Shown piece by piece: positions 36,698 through 49,713 of a DNA stretch of 64,000 bases. The stretch is from Adiantum capillus-veneris (Eukaryota > Streptophyta > Polypodiopsida > Polypodiales > Pteridaceae), in NCBI GenBank assembly GCA_014529385.2, contig CM043956.1:60211120-60275119 (forward strand). Reading direction: 5' to 3'. The stretch's first letter is position 1. Each line of letters starts with the position of its first letter. The position numbers were made by a program, and so were the translations under genes. Under the pieces are notes generated by a model. That model was not told where the DNA came from and made no database searches. It saw nothing but the letters and a program-made list of their open reading frames with translations.

Positions 36698-37527
36698 TTT
36701 AAGCATAAATAAACAATAGAGTCTGTAATTTGTGCATTGGTATCCTCCAAAATCCCAATATCAAAAGAATCCAAAGCTAATTGCCGAGTACCATCAGCCA
36801 GCGGAATGGTTGCTAACAATCCTTCTTTCATGGAATGTAAAATATCATTGTTTCTTTCATTTAAGTTTGTGGTAACCAGCCCATAATTTCTCATATGTGC
36901 CTCTTCATTAGCAGCAACAGTCTGTATCCTCTTTAATTTCTCTGTTTCCATGTAACGTCTTTCTTCTTGCTCAGCTCTGGCTCTGGTATACACATCATGA
37001 GTAACCTCATGAATCTTAACCCCTTGCTCCCATCGGCCTGGTGGTATTAGCAATATATCCTTCATTTTAGGGTTAATAAACTCATTAGGGATGAGGAGCT
37101 TATCGTATCTCCAGCATACTCTCTTGAGCGTCTCACTGTCCTTGTTTATTATTGTGACATGGCGAGCATGAGCAGCAACAATGGTGATATCATCAAAGTA
37201 CTCTAGTAAGAAATCTTCTCCTGCTTCTTGAAGACAGAGCAGGGCAACAACCTTCCATTTCATTGTACCAACACATGCCTCCTCGCAAATTTGCCTTACT
37301 GCTCTTTGGAAAGGAAGTTTAGGGACACAAAGCTCAATACATTTCTGAGCTTTTCTGATCCCTCTAAATAAACCCATGTTTCTCTCAATATTCTTCATTC
37401 TTGGTCCCTTCAATATCTTCATTGGTTTACCTGGTCTTTTCTTCTTAGTAGCAGACCTTCCACATGCTTTCTTTGCAAGCCCTCGTCCTTTACCTGCTTT
37501 CCTTGTTGTTGCCTTAGTTCTTGCCAT
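36698..37527 (-). CDS. Histone H3-like domain running into the start of a Ulp1-like domain
   Basis: An open frame of 277 codons to its stop; the exon probably ends at 36,698 (AAA|GTAAGTG). The ATG lies just after a likely 5'-leader intron acceptor (TCTCTTACAG|TGGAATGG). Residues 1-16 (MARTKATTRKAGKGRG) mirror the H3 tail, with K4 and K9 in register in mature numbering. Residues 17-50 are basic. Residues 54-142 align with the H3 fold: RGIRKAQKCIEL, KLPFQRAVRQIC, W91, LQEAGEDFLLEYFDD, AAHARHVTI and NKDSETLKRV. Loop 1 is one residue longer than in H3 and W91 replaces the H3 Phe, as in CENH3. Residues 143-244 are charged and helical. Residues 245-277 (ILEDTNAQITDSIVYLCL) look like the first Ulp1 helix. 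This is not a host H3 gene: it is too divergent and carries extra domains. The fold assignment is strong; the function is unknown. Confidence 0.8.
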
Positions 37528-37549
37528 TCCACTGTAAGAGAGAAATTCA

Positions 37550-37738
<189 letters not shown>

Positions 37739-37839
37739 ATCACGGCGTGCAGACTAAAATTGTGTGGATCACGGCGCGCGGACTAAAATTTGAGAAGGAC
37801 AAACACTTAATCGCGCGCCGTGGTCCAATTCTTCTATTG

Positions 37840-38741
<902 letters not shown>

Positions 38742-38932
38742 CCTTTTCTACATCAACAAACACTCTGGAAATACCTCTCTCGGTGGATAGAACTAGTCAT
38801 ATGTGCTGCCTTCAGTTGGTTGAAAACGCTTGAAGGAGTCTTCATCAATATTCACTTTGCACCTTGCTTGCAGAGGTCATCTTGGAGGTTGTAGAGGTCT
38901 TCTCGGAGGTTACAGAGGTGTTATCTTTGGTT

Positions 38933-38934
<2 letters not shown>

Positions 38935-38993
<59 letters not shown>

Positions 38994-39161
38994 AATCCGT
39001 GTGCATTTGTTACCATAAATAGGAGACGATGTAAAAAACATATCTATTGTGGTCGTACTAGCTATTTAATGCATGTCTTGCTAACATGTGTAGAATAATA
39101 TTCCGCGTGCTTAGTGAAAAACGCTAATGGTAATGCCTTTTATTGTATGGAAAGGATAGGG

Positions 39162-39221
<60 letters not shown>
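38935..39221. repeat. (CT)n and (GA)n microsatellites
   Basis: A CT run at about 38,935-38,987 and a GA run at about 39,166-39,221, with opposite polarity, separated by about 180 bp of unique-looking sequence. Confidence 0.93.
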
Positions 39222-39224
<3 letters not shown>

Positions 39225-39959
39225 ACTTACTAAAGGGGAGAAGAGAAATCATTTGCAGAAGCAAATATAGACATCGAGAGAGAGAGAGAGGCTAGAGAGA
39301 GAGAGAGAAAGAGAGAGAGGCCCTTGCCTCCTTCAATGTGTAGGAATCAGAAGCGTGAAGACATCCAACAACATTCCCCAGTCCTGAATCTCTATTCGAA
39401 GAGCAATGTTTAGTCCTGACAAAGGTAAAGGCAATTTCTTCAGGCTTATTTGGTCCATAAATTAGTTCTGTTTAGGAATTGTGCTATAGAATGTAAAAGG
39501 CCATTTACACTGGACCAAGCAAAAATGGATCACGGCACGCTAGTAGGTTTGTGGAGGTTCGTTTATGTAATTCGTGCGCCGTGATCTACTTTTTAAAGTG
39601 TGTAATGTTTTTTTTTGGAGTACATTATTTTTTGATGTTTTGCTAGATATTACTGTGTATAAAGGATAGTCAAGTGGATCACGGCGTGCCAATAGTCTTG
39701 TGGAGTTGTGTTTATGTCCTCCACACGCCGTGATCCACTTGGTTGGCTTTTGCTCTTCACAACTATAGGGCAATTTTGCCTTTGATCAATTATTATGCAG
39801 GTCAAAAGTTTAGTGACCCTTCACACAAACCATCAAAAGATAACATATGTGAATCATCTTGTGTTATTGTCTATATGAAAAGTTGGAAATAATTGTGAGA
39901 TACCTAGCTCTTCTTTTTATTTATGTTTGAAGAAACTTTTATTTCTCAGTATGAAATAA

Positions 39960-41196
39960 ATGGCAGGATTAAGATCTCATAGGAGGAAGAGGCAAAAAAT
40001 AGATCCTGAGCGCATCTTTGGCCAAGAAAACGTTCCAAGAAGACATTCGGAGCTGTTAAAAACTTTAATGAAGAGGAATGTAGACTTCACACAACCCATT
40101 CATATATCTGGTGCAGAGCCTCCCATGAGTTTGGAGGTGCCTGATACTGATACATCTGTTGAAATGGAGTCCCCTTCTACTCCAAAATTTACTTTACTGA
40201 ACTCACTTAAGAGAGATGTGGAATTTACTTTACTGAACTCACTTAAGAGAGATGTGGATTTTTCAGCACCTACTTTGCAGAGTGCCCAATGTGTTGCAAC
40301 AATCCCAAAGAAAAAAGAGGCAGTTATTTATGAAGACCCTATAGTGATTGATGAAAGGCTTTTAGATTTTGCAGTTTCTTTTGGGGCTGGTGATAAGTTT
40401 GACTTGGTCTCCTGCATTTTTTATGCTCCATTTAATCTTGATGTGTTTATAGTTGAACAGAGTGATCACTTGAAGCTGGAACGAGAGAAGTTTGAGCTTC
40501 ACACTCAAGAGGACAGGGTTAATGTTGGTGAAAGGGTGGTAGTCCATTTAAAAGACTATGATCCTAAAAGACAGTCTTACAAGAAGTACAATCAGCTACC
40601 TCTTATGTACATACCCCATTGGTGCAGCTTACATGAACGGGAATGCAAGCTGATTCAAGAATCCTTTGGATTTTTAATATTTTTAAATGGATTATTTACA
40701 AGTCTTATGAAAGATTTTAAGGAGGTCATGGAGGAACACGATTTACCAGCAGATGAAAAAGGGGAAAAGGATGAGGAATATATTGAAGTGACGGAGATAG
40801 AGGAGTCCAATGATGTTGAAGAAGAAGAAAAGAGGTGGAACAAAGCAATCTTCTCTCAATGAAAACCTCAAATATCAAGCTATCTCTATATGTATCAGGT
40901 TTCAATGAGCGGCAAGCCACCTTAATGCTACCAGGAGTGCCAAAGTTTAAATTTGGAGATAGGTCATACATTTTCCTTCATGATATAGTATTTTTTGTTT
41001 GCGGGAGGACTTTGCATTGGCAACTATATCCAAGTATCAGGAGGAGAGGAATGGATTTGTTTCAGATGACACTAGTGATGACGAGGCAATGGAGACTCCA
41101 GTAACCCACCAGACTGCCTTAAACTCTGCTTTGAAAAGGCAGAAAAGTATAAAGAAATCCTTCCTGATGAAGCACATTCCAAACTATTCGAAATAA
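39960..41196 (+). CDS. Unknown gene divergent from the histone-like gene
   Basis: A first frame of 300 codons starts at ATGGCAGGATTAAGATC and stops at 40,862. Its basic N-terminus (RSHRRKRQKI) could be a nuclear localisation signal. A 13-residue segment, FTLLNSLKRDVEF, is duplicated in tandem. The middle holds a plausible folded region (KLEREKFELHTQEDRVNVGE, PLMYIPHWCSLHERECKLIQ), and the C-terminus is acidic (EVTEIEESNDVEEEEK). Further coding-like sequence follows in other frames: GVPKFKFGDRSYIFLHD near 40,940, then EDFALATISKYQEERNGFVS and an acidic/basic tail to 41,196. This suggests more exons or a frame break. I do not recognise the family. Its place opposite the histone-like gene, sharing the hairpin region, suggests it belongs to the same element. 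Confidence 0.55.
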
Positions 41197-41339
41197 TCTC
41201 AAGCCATCAACTAGTAATAAGGATATGGAGGATTGTTTAAGCGACCAACACAGGAGACAACCGGGTCAGTCACCCTATGGAAGAATGAGCGTTTTTTGCA
41301 AGATGAGAGTTTCATGGTATAACATCGTGCCCCTCCCCC

Positions 41340-41345
<6 letters not shown>

Positions 41346-41399
<54 letters not shown>
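41346..41399. repeat. (CT)n microsatellite
   Basis: A CT run of about 54 bp, just after a C-rich stretch. Confidence 0.95.
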
Positions 41400-41402
<3 letters not shown>

Positions 41403-41609
41403 GACAAGGTTTTTGGGAGAGAATGTTTTGGTAGGCTCGCCAAAATATACTGGGGGCCGTGCAACATATTACTACACATACACAGTAATGGCATTATCTT
41501 TAGGGAAAGAAAACCCTACTAAATTCTTAGAGTATGGCAAACATTTAATGATCAGATACAAGGGCGAGGTTCCAAATAATATTTGCAAATTATCAAAAGT
41601 TTGAAAGAG

Positions 41610-43940
41610 TTGTGGTACATATTGAACTTAATTCTACATGCATTTGTGGTACATCCAATCATCTAAACTCTAATTCTCTTGTTCCACCAATGATTGGCAT
41701 ATTGCATTGTCTCCCTCCACCTCATTTGACTTTCAAGAGCACTTGAGTTGTTGAATCCATCTGCTCGCTTTCTTTTCTGAAGTTGCAAGTGTCTGATTGC
41801 CTATACGGTTGCTGAAAAGGCCAATACTTGCTTTTGTTGCATGAGGTGAATGATTCTGCAATAAAACCATCGAAATAACTCCTTCAGACTATTTGCCTTA
41901 TTTCAAGAGCCTCCATGTTGTGTGTTTGAAGTAGGCATTTCTAGCCATGTAATTAGACTTTTCCAAGCCCTGGGTGTTCCATATACTTGGATTCCCATAC
42001 TTTTGGATGAAGTATGGAAAATTATTAGAAATAATGTACTGCAAAACAAGAATTTTATTTAGAAATTTAAACAGAAAATTAGTACTAAGACTAATTGAGG
42101 TGCTTTGAATTTACCATGTAATGAGTGATTTGAGTGTCAGCCCATGTTGTTTTGAAGGATTTTTTCAGTAGCTGAAGGTTCTATTTAAACTTGATGCAAT
42201 TATCTTGCGACCAATCATCATTCTCACACATTTGAAATAACGAGTCAATGGAACGCCACACATCACCCTTTGCATCGCAAGTTGTTGGCTCTTGGTCTTT
42301 CACTGCCAAGTGATGTTTTTTCTAGTGCATATACTCAACTTTGCTAATATAGGTAGAGTGATATACTCTCCCTCGCTTTGTTAGCTTCACATCTTTCATA
42401 CCTTGAGGTTTAGATAGAAAACGGCGTGCCTTGACCCCACCTATGGATGGTTTGCAGGGTACATCTTTCTCAGTGGTTGATCTTTTTTTGTCCCGCTGGA
42501 TTTTCACATTGCCCCCATGTAGACCAATATCTGACAAAAGTAGTTCCAAAGCCTCTAGAGCGACTTGTCGTTCAGCTGACTTTTTAATTTTCCAAGCAAA
42601 CCCAATGTACAGATATACCAACTTCTCTACAATTCGACAGAGACAATGCATAGTACAAACATGGACATTAACAAGTGGTATATCAAGAACTGGTCGGAAA
42701 TTGGAGTGTTGATTGTGACGAGTAGGAAGGTTTCTCCACCACTTTGGGTCCATCACCTTTGCAGACTCCATGCAATACAAGCATGGAGACTTTGCCATGG
42801 CCCCCATTCCACAATTATACATACATTTCAGTGTTTTGAGGTCACCTGCAAGATGCCATTGAACTTGAAAGTCTCCTCTCCAATCTACAAACTGTACCTC
42901 TCCTCAATTCATTTGCCTATCAATGATATCTGGAATAGGGGTTTGATGGAACACCCAAAATAAAATGTCATGGTCTTCTTTCTTTACCTGCAAGATTAAT
43001 AAATATAAATATAAATTTTAAGTACAATAGAGGGCTTACTAGAGCTGTAAAATTGGAAATAACTAGATTACCTGAAATGCACCAAGCCACCATATGTTTG
43101 TTTCTCATTGAACACTGAAATATGAAGGGTCATCAGTGGGACATTTGGAAAGAGCCCTATTCATTAATGTGATTGTAACTCGCTCTAGCTTCTTGTCTTT
43201 AAGAATCTCACACTCATCTAGCTTCAAAACAAAATGTAGAACGCCACCTGTCTCTTTGAATGTGATATTGTATAACTCTACCATTCTAGTTTGCAACAAA
43301 GTCAGGTTCATGAAGCTATTGTTGTACTCATCATAAATGACAGTAGTTCCCTGTGAGCTTTAAATATCTTGAATATGAAATGGACATCCGATGAAGTCGG
43401 TCAGTTCATTATTGAGTTGGAGTCTTTCCTTCCAAACAGTTGCAGCTGTTGGTAAAAGCTTAGACTTTATTCCCTTCCTCACAAACATGGAAGAAATAGA
43501 CTGTTTAATAGCTGAGTAACCTCTTTTACTAACGCCAAGGGAGGTCAATGTACCCCGTATTTGCTTGGCATGCAGCACTGTATTCTTTGAAATGAATCTG
43601 TCAATGACATCCTGTTGCAAAACCTTAAACTTTTTGTCATGCATTATATCCTTTGCAAGACCACTAGTTATCAATGGCTTTAACTGCTTTCCTACATTGG
43701 CCTTCAGGTCTATGTTTCTTTGTCTGGATAGATAGAATCTCTACAAAGAAAGCATAACTAACATAAGCAAAACTCAGATTAGTTTAAATTAATTAGACAG
43801 TTTACAATACTCACCTCAATGCTTGGATTCTTTCCTTAAAGCTGCCAGAGCCTACCTTCAACGTTTCAAGATTTCGTAGTTTCTTTTGTCGCACATGAGA
43901 GCCTAACATTGTCTTTTTGTTTTGTAATGACTGTACCTTT
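41610..43940 (-). pseudogene. Decayed DDE-like transposase gene, C-terminal part
   Basis: Minus-strand coding remnants with GT-AG introns. In order: a coiled-coil segment (VQSLQNKKTMLGSHVRQKKL, 43,930-43,820); an exon from about 43,728 (FYLSRQRNIDLKANVGKQLK...FVRKGIKSKLLPTAATVW); VLHFVLKLDECEILKDKKLE near 43,230, with a candidate first catalytic Asp; GDLKTLKCMYNCGMGAMAKS plus a CLYC pair near 42,830-42,770, with a candidate second Asp; PVLDIPLVNVHVCTMHCLCR near 42,700; and YGNPSIWNTQGLEKSNYMAR near 41,990. The order (KLD..., GDLK...CxxC, IPLxNxxxCxxH, QGxExSN) resembles eukaryotic RNase H-fold transposases often found with Ulp1 proteases; I cannot name the superfamily. In-frame TAG, TAA and TGA codons show decay. 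CACTA-2 is inserted at 43,940, and the upstream part lies at 51,640-52,015. Confidence 0.6.
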
Positions 43941-44003
43941 CACTACAAGAGGCTCTTCATATTAGCGACGCTCACACAGCGACGCTTAAAAAAAAATTTC
44001 CCG

Positions 44004-44083
44004 GCGTCGCTATAAGCGTCGCTATGAGCGTCGCAAATTTATTTGTAAATTTGCGACGCTCATAGCGACGCTTATAGCGACGC
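44004..44083. promoter_or_regulatory. CACTA-2 left subterminal hairpin
   Basis: Arms of 38 nt (44,004-44,041 and 44,046-44,083) are perfect reverse complements around a 4-nt loop, TTTG. Each arm is made of GCGTCGCTATAA, GCGTCGCTATGA and GCGTCGCAAATTTA steps. More AGCGACGC copies flank it (43,965-43,986 and 44,084-44,107). In En/Spm elements the subterminal repeats bind the second transposon protein, so these are the likely binding sites. Confidence 0.88.
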
Positions 44084-44154
44084 TTATAGCGACGCTCATA
44101 GCGACGCCAGCTGGGGTAAAAAAAATAACCGAGCGCGCCCAAAAACTCAGATCT

Positions 44155-44205
44155 CAGATCTGAGTTTTTCGGCGCCCTCAAGCAAGGAGCAGGTAACGCT
44201 CTCCC

Positions 44206-44250
<45 letters not shown>

Positions 44251-44397
44251 CTTCTCCACACACACACACATACACACGAGGAGAGGAAGGAGAGCCAGGT
44301 ATGCTCCTTCCCTCTCCTCATTCTCATGTTCCCTTCCCCTCTTTCTCTCTCCCTCTCTCTCTCTCTCACACACACACATACACACACACATAGTGTT

Positions 44398-44441
<44 letters not shown>

Positions 44442-45573
44442 AACAAAAACAAAAACGCACACACACATACATAAACAAAGAATGCACACACACATTGAGA
44501 GAGAAAAAGAGAGAGAGAGCATGCATAAACAAAAAACGCACGCATTGAGAGAGGAAAAGAGAGAGAGAACATGCATAAACAAAAAACGCACACATTGAGA
44601 GGAAAAGAGAGAGAAAACATGCATACGATCCAAAAAAACGCACACACATTGAGAGAGAAAGAGAGAGAAACTAATTTAACGTCGTAGGAAACTAATTAAA
44701 ATTAAAAGACCTAAAGATCTAGCCGACGAGGAGTTGAACTGAAGACCTATTATTCAAGAGGGAAATGGCATAATCAATCTATCATACTTGGCATGGGTGA
44801 TAGAAAGGTTATACCATTTATCTCTTTTTATTGGCACACACATCCACACACGCGCACACACACAAGAAGAAGAGAGTTATAACGTCGTAGGAAACTATCT
44901 TAAAAGACGTTAAAGATTAGGTTATATGTAGACTTACATTAAATTAGATTTAGGTTTATTTTTAACTAGATTTACGTTATATTAGATTAGATTTAGGTCT
45001 CCATAGACTGCGATGCCTGCATGAAGTGGGTGAAGAAAGCCCTCAATGGAATATAGGGTATTGCTGCCTTCACTCATGGTGGGCTCCGTCGATCCAAAAG
45101 TACTGGTGAAATGTCTTCAGAAGATAGGGAAGAAGGTGGATCTTCAGGGAGGCAAGAGTCACTACATCCCCGACACAATGACCATCTAGACAACCTCTAG
45201 TCATTAGACTTACGTTAAATTAGATTTAGCTTTATTTTTAGTTAGATTTACGTTTATTTAGATTTACGCTTATTTACGTTAGATCGAGTCCATGCAAGAA
45301 TTACTTACGGTTTAGGGTTTAGAGTTAGACGAACAGTGAAAAGATCTACTGTGAAAAGATGTTAAGATGAAGTGAAGTGCTACAGCTAGAGAAGAGGCAA
45401 AGGGATTTTGTCCACTACATGCAGTATCATGTAGACGTGGGTGTGTAGATTTCTTGTACCCACAAATATAGGTATTGACCAATAAAGACGAGATTATAAC
45501 CCGGTGGTTCTGATCTCCGTGCACCTCTAGACCGAGGTGTGCGGGGATTGGACATGACTAGAGAATGTGAGGT

Positions 45574-45651
<78 letters not shown>

Positions 45652-45713
45652 GACGAAGAATGCCAATAGAATATTAAATTTGTTGTCCAGGTTATAAGTT
45701 TTTTATCCTCATT
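44155..45713 (+). promoter_or_regulatory. CACTA-2 leader with probable 5' intron
   Basis: A segment conserved with CACTA-1 (CTGAGTTTTTCGGCGCCCTC, then AGCAGGTAA) looks like a non-coding first exon and donor. The leader runs through microsatellites, AT-rich TTAGATTTA repeats and a conserved block (about 45,350-45,575), and ends at an acceptor, TTGTCCAG, just before the start codon at 45,714. A GA run of 72 bp lies at 45,577-45,648. Confidence 0.55.
44209..44670. repeat. CT, CA and GA microsatellites in CACTA-2
   Basis: CT at about 44,209-44,246, then CA, CT, CA, and GA at about 44,400-44,437. Several (A)nCGCACACA-TTGAGAGAG units follow to 44,670. The order matches CACTA-1. Confidence 0.9.
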
Positions 45714-48700
45714 ATGAGTAGCGACGAGGATGTGGGACCGTCCAACCGAAACACCTATCTCTCAACGAGGGTCTTATGTCCTTGTAATCAATGCAAGCAT
45801 GCTGTGCGACGGACAAGACGTGTTTCTTTGCAGCACGTTCGCGAATTTGGCGAGTTCGATCCATCTATTATAGATCGAGTTGTTGCCAATTATAACTCGT
45901 CGGACTCTGACGCTGGCCAACAAGCAGCAATCTTGCAACCCAATAGACGTGTTCGCAGGCGCTTTGGTCAAGCAGCATATGTGAGGCCACAAGATGTAGC
46001 CTCTGACAGCTCGGGGGATGATCATGCAGAGCACATTCCCAACGAGGCAATGTTTGAGCCCGAGATTGATGAAATGATCGAGACGATCATGGATTCAGAA
46101 AGGCTTATCTATGATGATATGAAAAGTGAAGCCGATACGTCATTGTATAATGGAGCACGTATGTCTAGATTGAAAGCACTCCTGGTTCTTCTCAACATGC
46201 AGGCAAAGTTTGGATGGAGTGACACTAGCGTCACAGCGCTTTTCAGGTGATCTATTACAATTAGTTTACTTTAATAGAACTCTAAATGTATAATGATCTG
46301 ATAGATTTTTACACGACTGTATCATATTTTTATGTTGTGTAGATTGCTGAAAGAGCACATACTACCAGCTGACAATGTGATGCCAGATTCCTGAGATGAA
46401 GCAAGAAAGATTTTGCGAAACTTGGGGATGGATTACAATTCTATCCACGCTTGTCCTAATGACTGCATTCTTTTCAGAGGGGAATACACAGACATGGAGA
46501 AGTGTCCGAAATGTGATTCCGAAAGATATCGAGTAGATCTCCACGGGACAAAAATTCCACAAAAGGTTTTGCGACATTTTCCTTTGCTTCCTCGCATCAA
46601 GCATTTCTTCGAATGTAAGTCCATGGCCGCCCTAGCATCATGGCATGAGGAGAATAAATCTTCGGATGGTGTGCTACGAATTCCTGCAGATTGCGCAGCC
46701 TGGAAACATATAGATGGAACATGGTCGGATTTTGCCAGGGAAGCTCGAAATTTGCGCTTAGGCCTGGCTATGGATGGCGTAAATCCATTTGGTCAAAGAT
46801 CAACATCTTACAGTGTATGGCCCGTTGTCATCGTCAACTACAACATTCCCCCGTGGTTGACTACGAAGAAGGGGCACCTATGGCTAAGCTTGATTGTGCC
46901 AGGGCGATATAAAGTGGGGAATATGGATGTGTATCTTCGTCCACTATTGGAAGAGCTACAACAATTGTGGATTGGCATAGAGGTGGTGGATATGAGCCGA
47001 CACACAGGACGACGGAATGCTTTGATCAGAGGTATTCTAATGTGGACCATGCATGACTATCCCGGGCTAATAGAATGCTCAGGTGATCTATTGACACTCC
47101 TCACTCAGACACTGTAAATCTTGTTTTTTCCCATAGTTGATCTATTATCATGTGTATACATGCAGGGCTTCAAACAAGCGGATACAGAGCATGTGTCACA
47201 TGTGGACCTAGACTGAATGCACGTAGGGCACCCTCACTGAAGAAGCAAATCTACGAAGGTCATCAAGCGTATCTTCCAGAGAATCATGTGTTACGCGACG
47301 GCTTTTTGGGAAGAGAGCCACCAAGGATGTCTGCACAAGCATGGTTAGAGCAGAAGGAGATGTGCGATGACGGATTGCCTCCAGGGATGAAGAGACTATC
47401 TCTATGGTACGAGTTACCATACTGGCCCCGACTCGTGATCAATCACTTGCTCGATCCAATGCACATATTCAAGAATGTGGGTAATCTACTATGGGACCAT
47501 TTGACCGGCAAGAAAGATACTTTGGGAGCCAGAGTTGACCTTAGAAATGTGGATCGTATGGAGCAATATTGGCCGCAAACAGCGTCTGATGGATCGATAA
47601 AACTTCCTAAAGCACCATGGATTTTCACAGGAGCCCAAGAACGCAAAGTAAAAGAGGCCATTCGATCTTTGCGGACCCCCACTGGCGTAATGCACTCGCT
47701 CCGAACGTGTTTTACTAAAGAAGGAAAGCTTACCGGTTTGAAGTCACACGATTGGCATAAAATGTGTCAGGTACGTTCATAGTGGACTTTAATATCATTG
47801 CATAAAATGTGGACTTTAATATCATTGCTGCACATACTTTACAGTTTATTTTACCGGTTGCCATTGAGGGATGTTTGTCTCTCGACATCCGTAACACAAT
47901 CTACAAACTTGCAAAGCTGGTGCAATGGATCTCACAAAAGGAGATCGACGTAGACTCCATACCATTCGCCAAACTAAATGCTGCGGAGCTTGTGTGCATG
48001 TTTGAGAAACATTTTCCTACTACAATGCTAACCATTCAGGTGCATCTTCTTGTTCACATAGTTGATGAGGTGGAAATAGCTGGCACAGTTCATTCCAGAT
48101 GGATGTTCTTCTTAGAGCGTTTCATGAAAACGCTTAAGGGATATGTGCGTCAAAAGGCACGTCCGGAGGGTAGCATGGCAGAAGGTTGGTTGGTATCAGA
48201 GTCCCTAGTGTACATTGGAGAGTGGCTAGACGGATTTGATAAATCCCGGGACACGCTATGGCGAACCATAGATGATGAGCGCATATCTGGGATTTTCATG
48301 TGCAATCTCGGTGTTGAGAAGAAGATGACGGAAGATCTAGAGGCTAAAATCAACCGATTTTGCATGCTTCACAATCCAGTGATGCAAAAGTGGATTTCAC
48401 AATATGAGGATGCAAAGCAAGAGCGACAAAGGGCACGAATCGAGTGGAGACGGGGAAGACGACCACCGATGCACTATCCAGCGGTTCTGGAGAGCCTACC
48501 AACCTTCATGAGCTTAAGATGGTTGCACAACCAATTGAAAGCGCACAACAATGCGGTGACGAAGTGACTGAAGAAGAGTGGGAGTACTCTCGGGGTTGCG
48601 CGACCAAGGTAAGTTTGCAATGTACGACTAGCAAGTGACTTTATTTATAAACGTTTGAACGGCCACTCATAATCTTTGTTCGTTGTAGTATAAGTCATAC

Positions 48701-49441
48701 ACAGCAGCATGGTGTAAAGGTCGACATTTTAGGGTGGAACGAATCGACAAAAAGCGTTTTACTCAAGATTGTGGAATCATGGCAAAATTTGAACAGTCTA
48801 GTCGACGACGTTCCTCTGATGCAGATCCCGTGGTGGCGGAACTCACTTACTTCGGCACGCTGCAAGAGATTTTGAGGATCGATTACAGAGGATTTTTTGT
48901 CGACTTGTTCGACGTGCAATGGTTCAAGATAATCATGGAGGGTCGCAACGCTACTGTGCGTAGAGGAGAGTCTGGTTTTCTTGAGGTGGATTCTACTAAG
49001 AAATGGACTGACCTAAGAGACACTTTCGTACTACCCGAGCATTGTGAACAAGTAAGTATATAAATAGTTAACATCCCCCTTTTACAAGTTATGTGCTTGA
49101 AAGCTCTCATGTAAGTTATGTGGCTCTGGCAGGTAGTATTTCATCCTACAAAGTCTACATCAAACTGGTGGTACGTCATAGAGGTAGCCCCTCGTAGTGC
49201 AAGGACGTATGAAGGCTACCATGTGCCAATCACAACGACATCAATGGAGGAGATCAGAGAAGATGCTCAATCAGAAGCCGCTGCGGTGGTGCCAGACGAG
49301 CATCAAGATGCTACTACTCTATATGGGGTGCATGCAGAGGAGCTACAAAATGAAACAGAGGATATGTGTTTAAACGGAGAGCTCTATATAGATATAGGAA
49401 GTTATGCTGAGTTATGCGAGGATGAGAGAGAGATCTCTTAA
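45714..49441 (+). pseudogene. CACTA-2 gene 1: tnp2-type transposase with DUF4218 and DUF4216 regions
   Basis: Catalytic transposase of the CACTA family, acting in the nucleus to cut and rejoin element ends. Six exons join in phase at GT-AG sites: 45,714-46,246, 46,343-47,082, 47,166-47,770, 47,845-48,608, 48,689-49,051 and 49,133-49,441. Exon 1 carries the N-terminal CPCNQC motif. Exon 2 begins the tnp2 region (ACPNDCILFRGEYTDMEKCP, the LAMDGVNPFG catalytic Asp, WTMHDYPGL). Exon 3 holds YWPRLVINHLLDPMHIFKNV. Exon 4 is DUF4218-like (LPVAIEGCLS, HLLVHIVDEV, VHSRWMFFLERFMKTLKGYV). Exons 5-6 are DUF4216-like (AELTYFGTLQEILRIDYRGF, NWWYVIEVAPRSARTYEGYH). Defects: a TGA at 46,392-46,394 and a one-base loss near 48,537 relative to CACTA-3. 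Confidence 0.92.
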
Positions 49442-49713
49442 AGCCACAAATATTGTATTTGAACAATTTTGCTCCGTGTTGTAAAAGCTCTGGCTCTCTA
49501 AGTAGCTTCCATGGTGTATAACGCTCTTTTCTACTCGCGCTCAAATCTTTTGATTGAAAATTCTGAGTTTTCGACTTGCCTCTTCTATCACTCGATTCAT
49601 TGCGTCATTGTATTTATATGCGTCATTACGTCATTGTATTTAATGGTCTTTGCGTCATTGTCTACTCTATTCATTCAATATTAAGTTTAAATATTCGTGT
49701 GTTTAATGCAGGT

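Noticed and set aside
36698-37527. An ordinary host histone H3 or the host CENH3 gene
   Set aside because: The fold is too divergent for H3.1 or H3.3, the tail is unlike CENH3, and the protein continues into a protease-like region. Neighbouring genes look transposon-derived.
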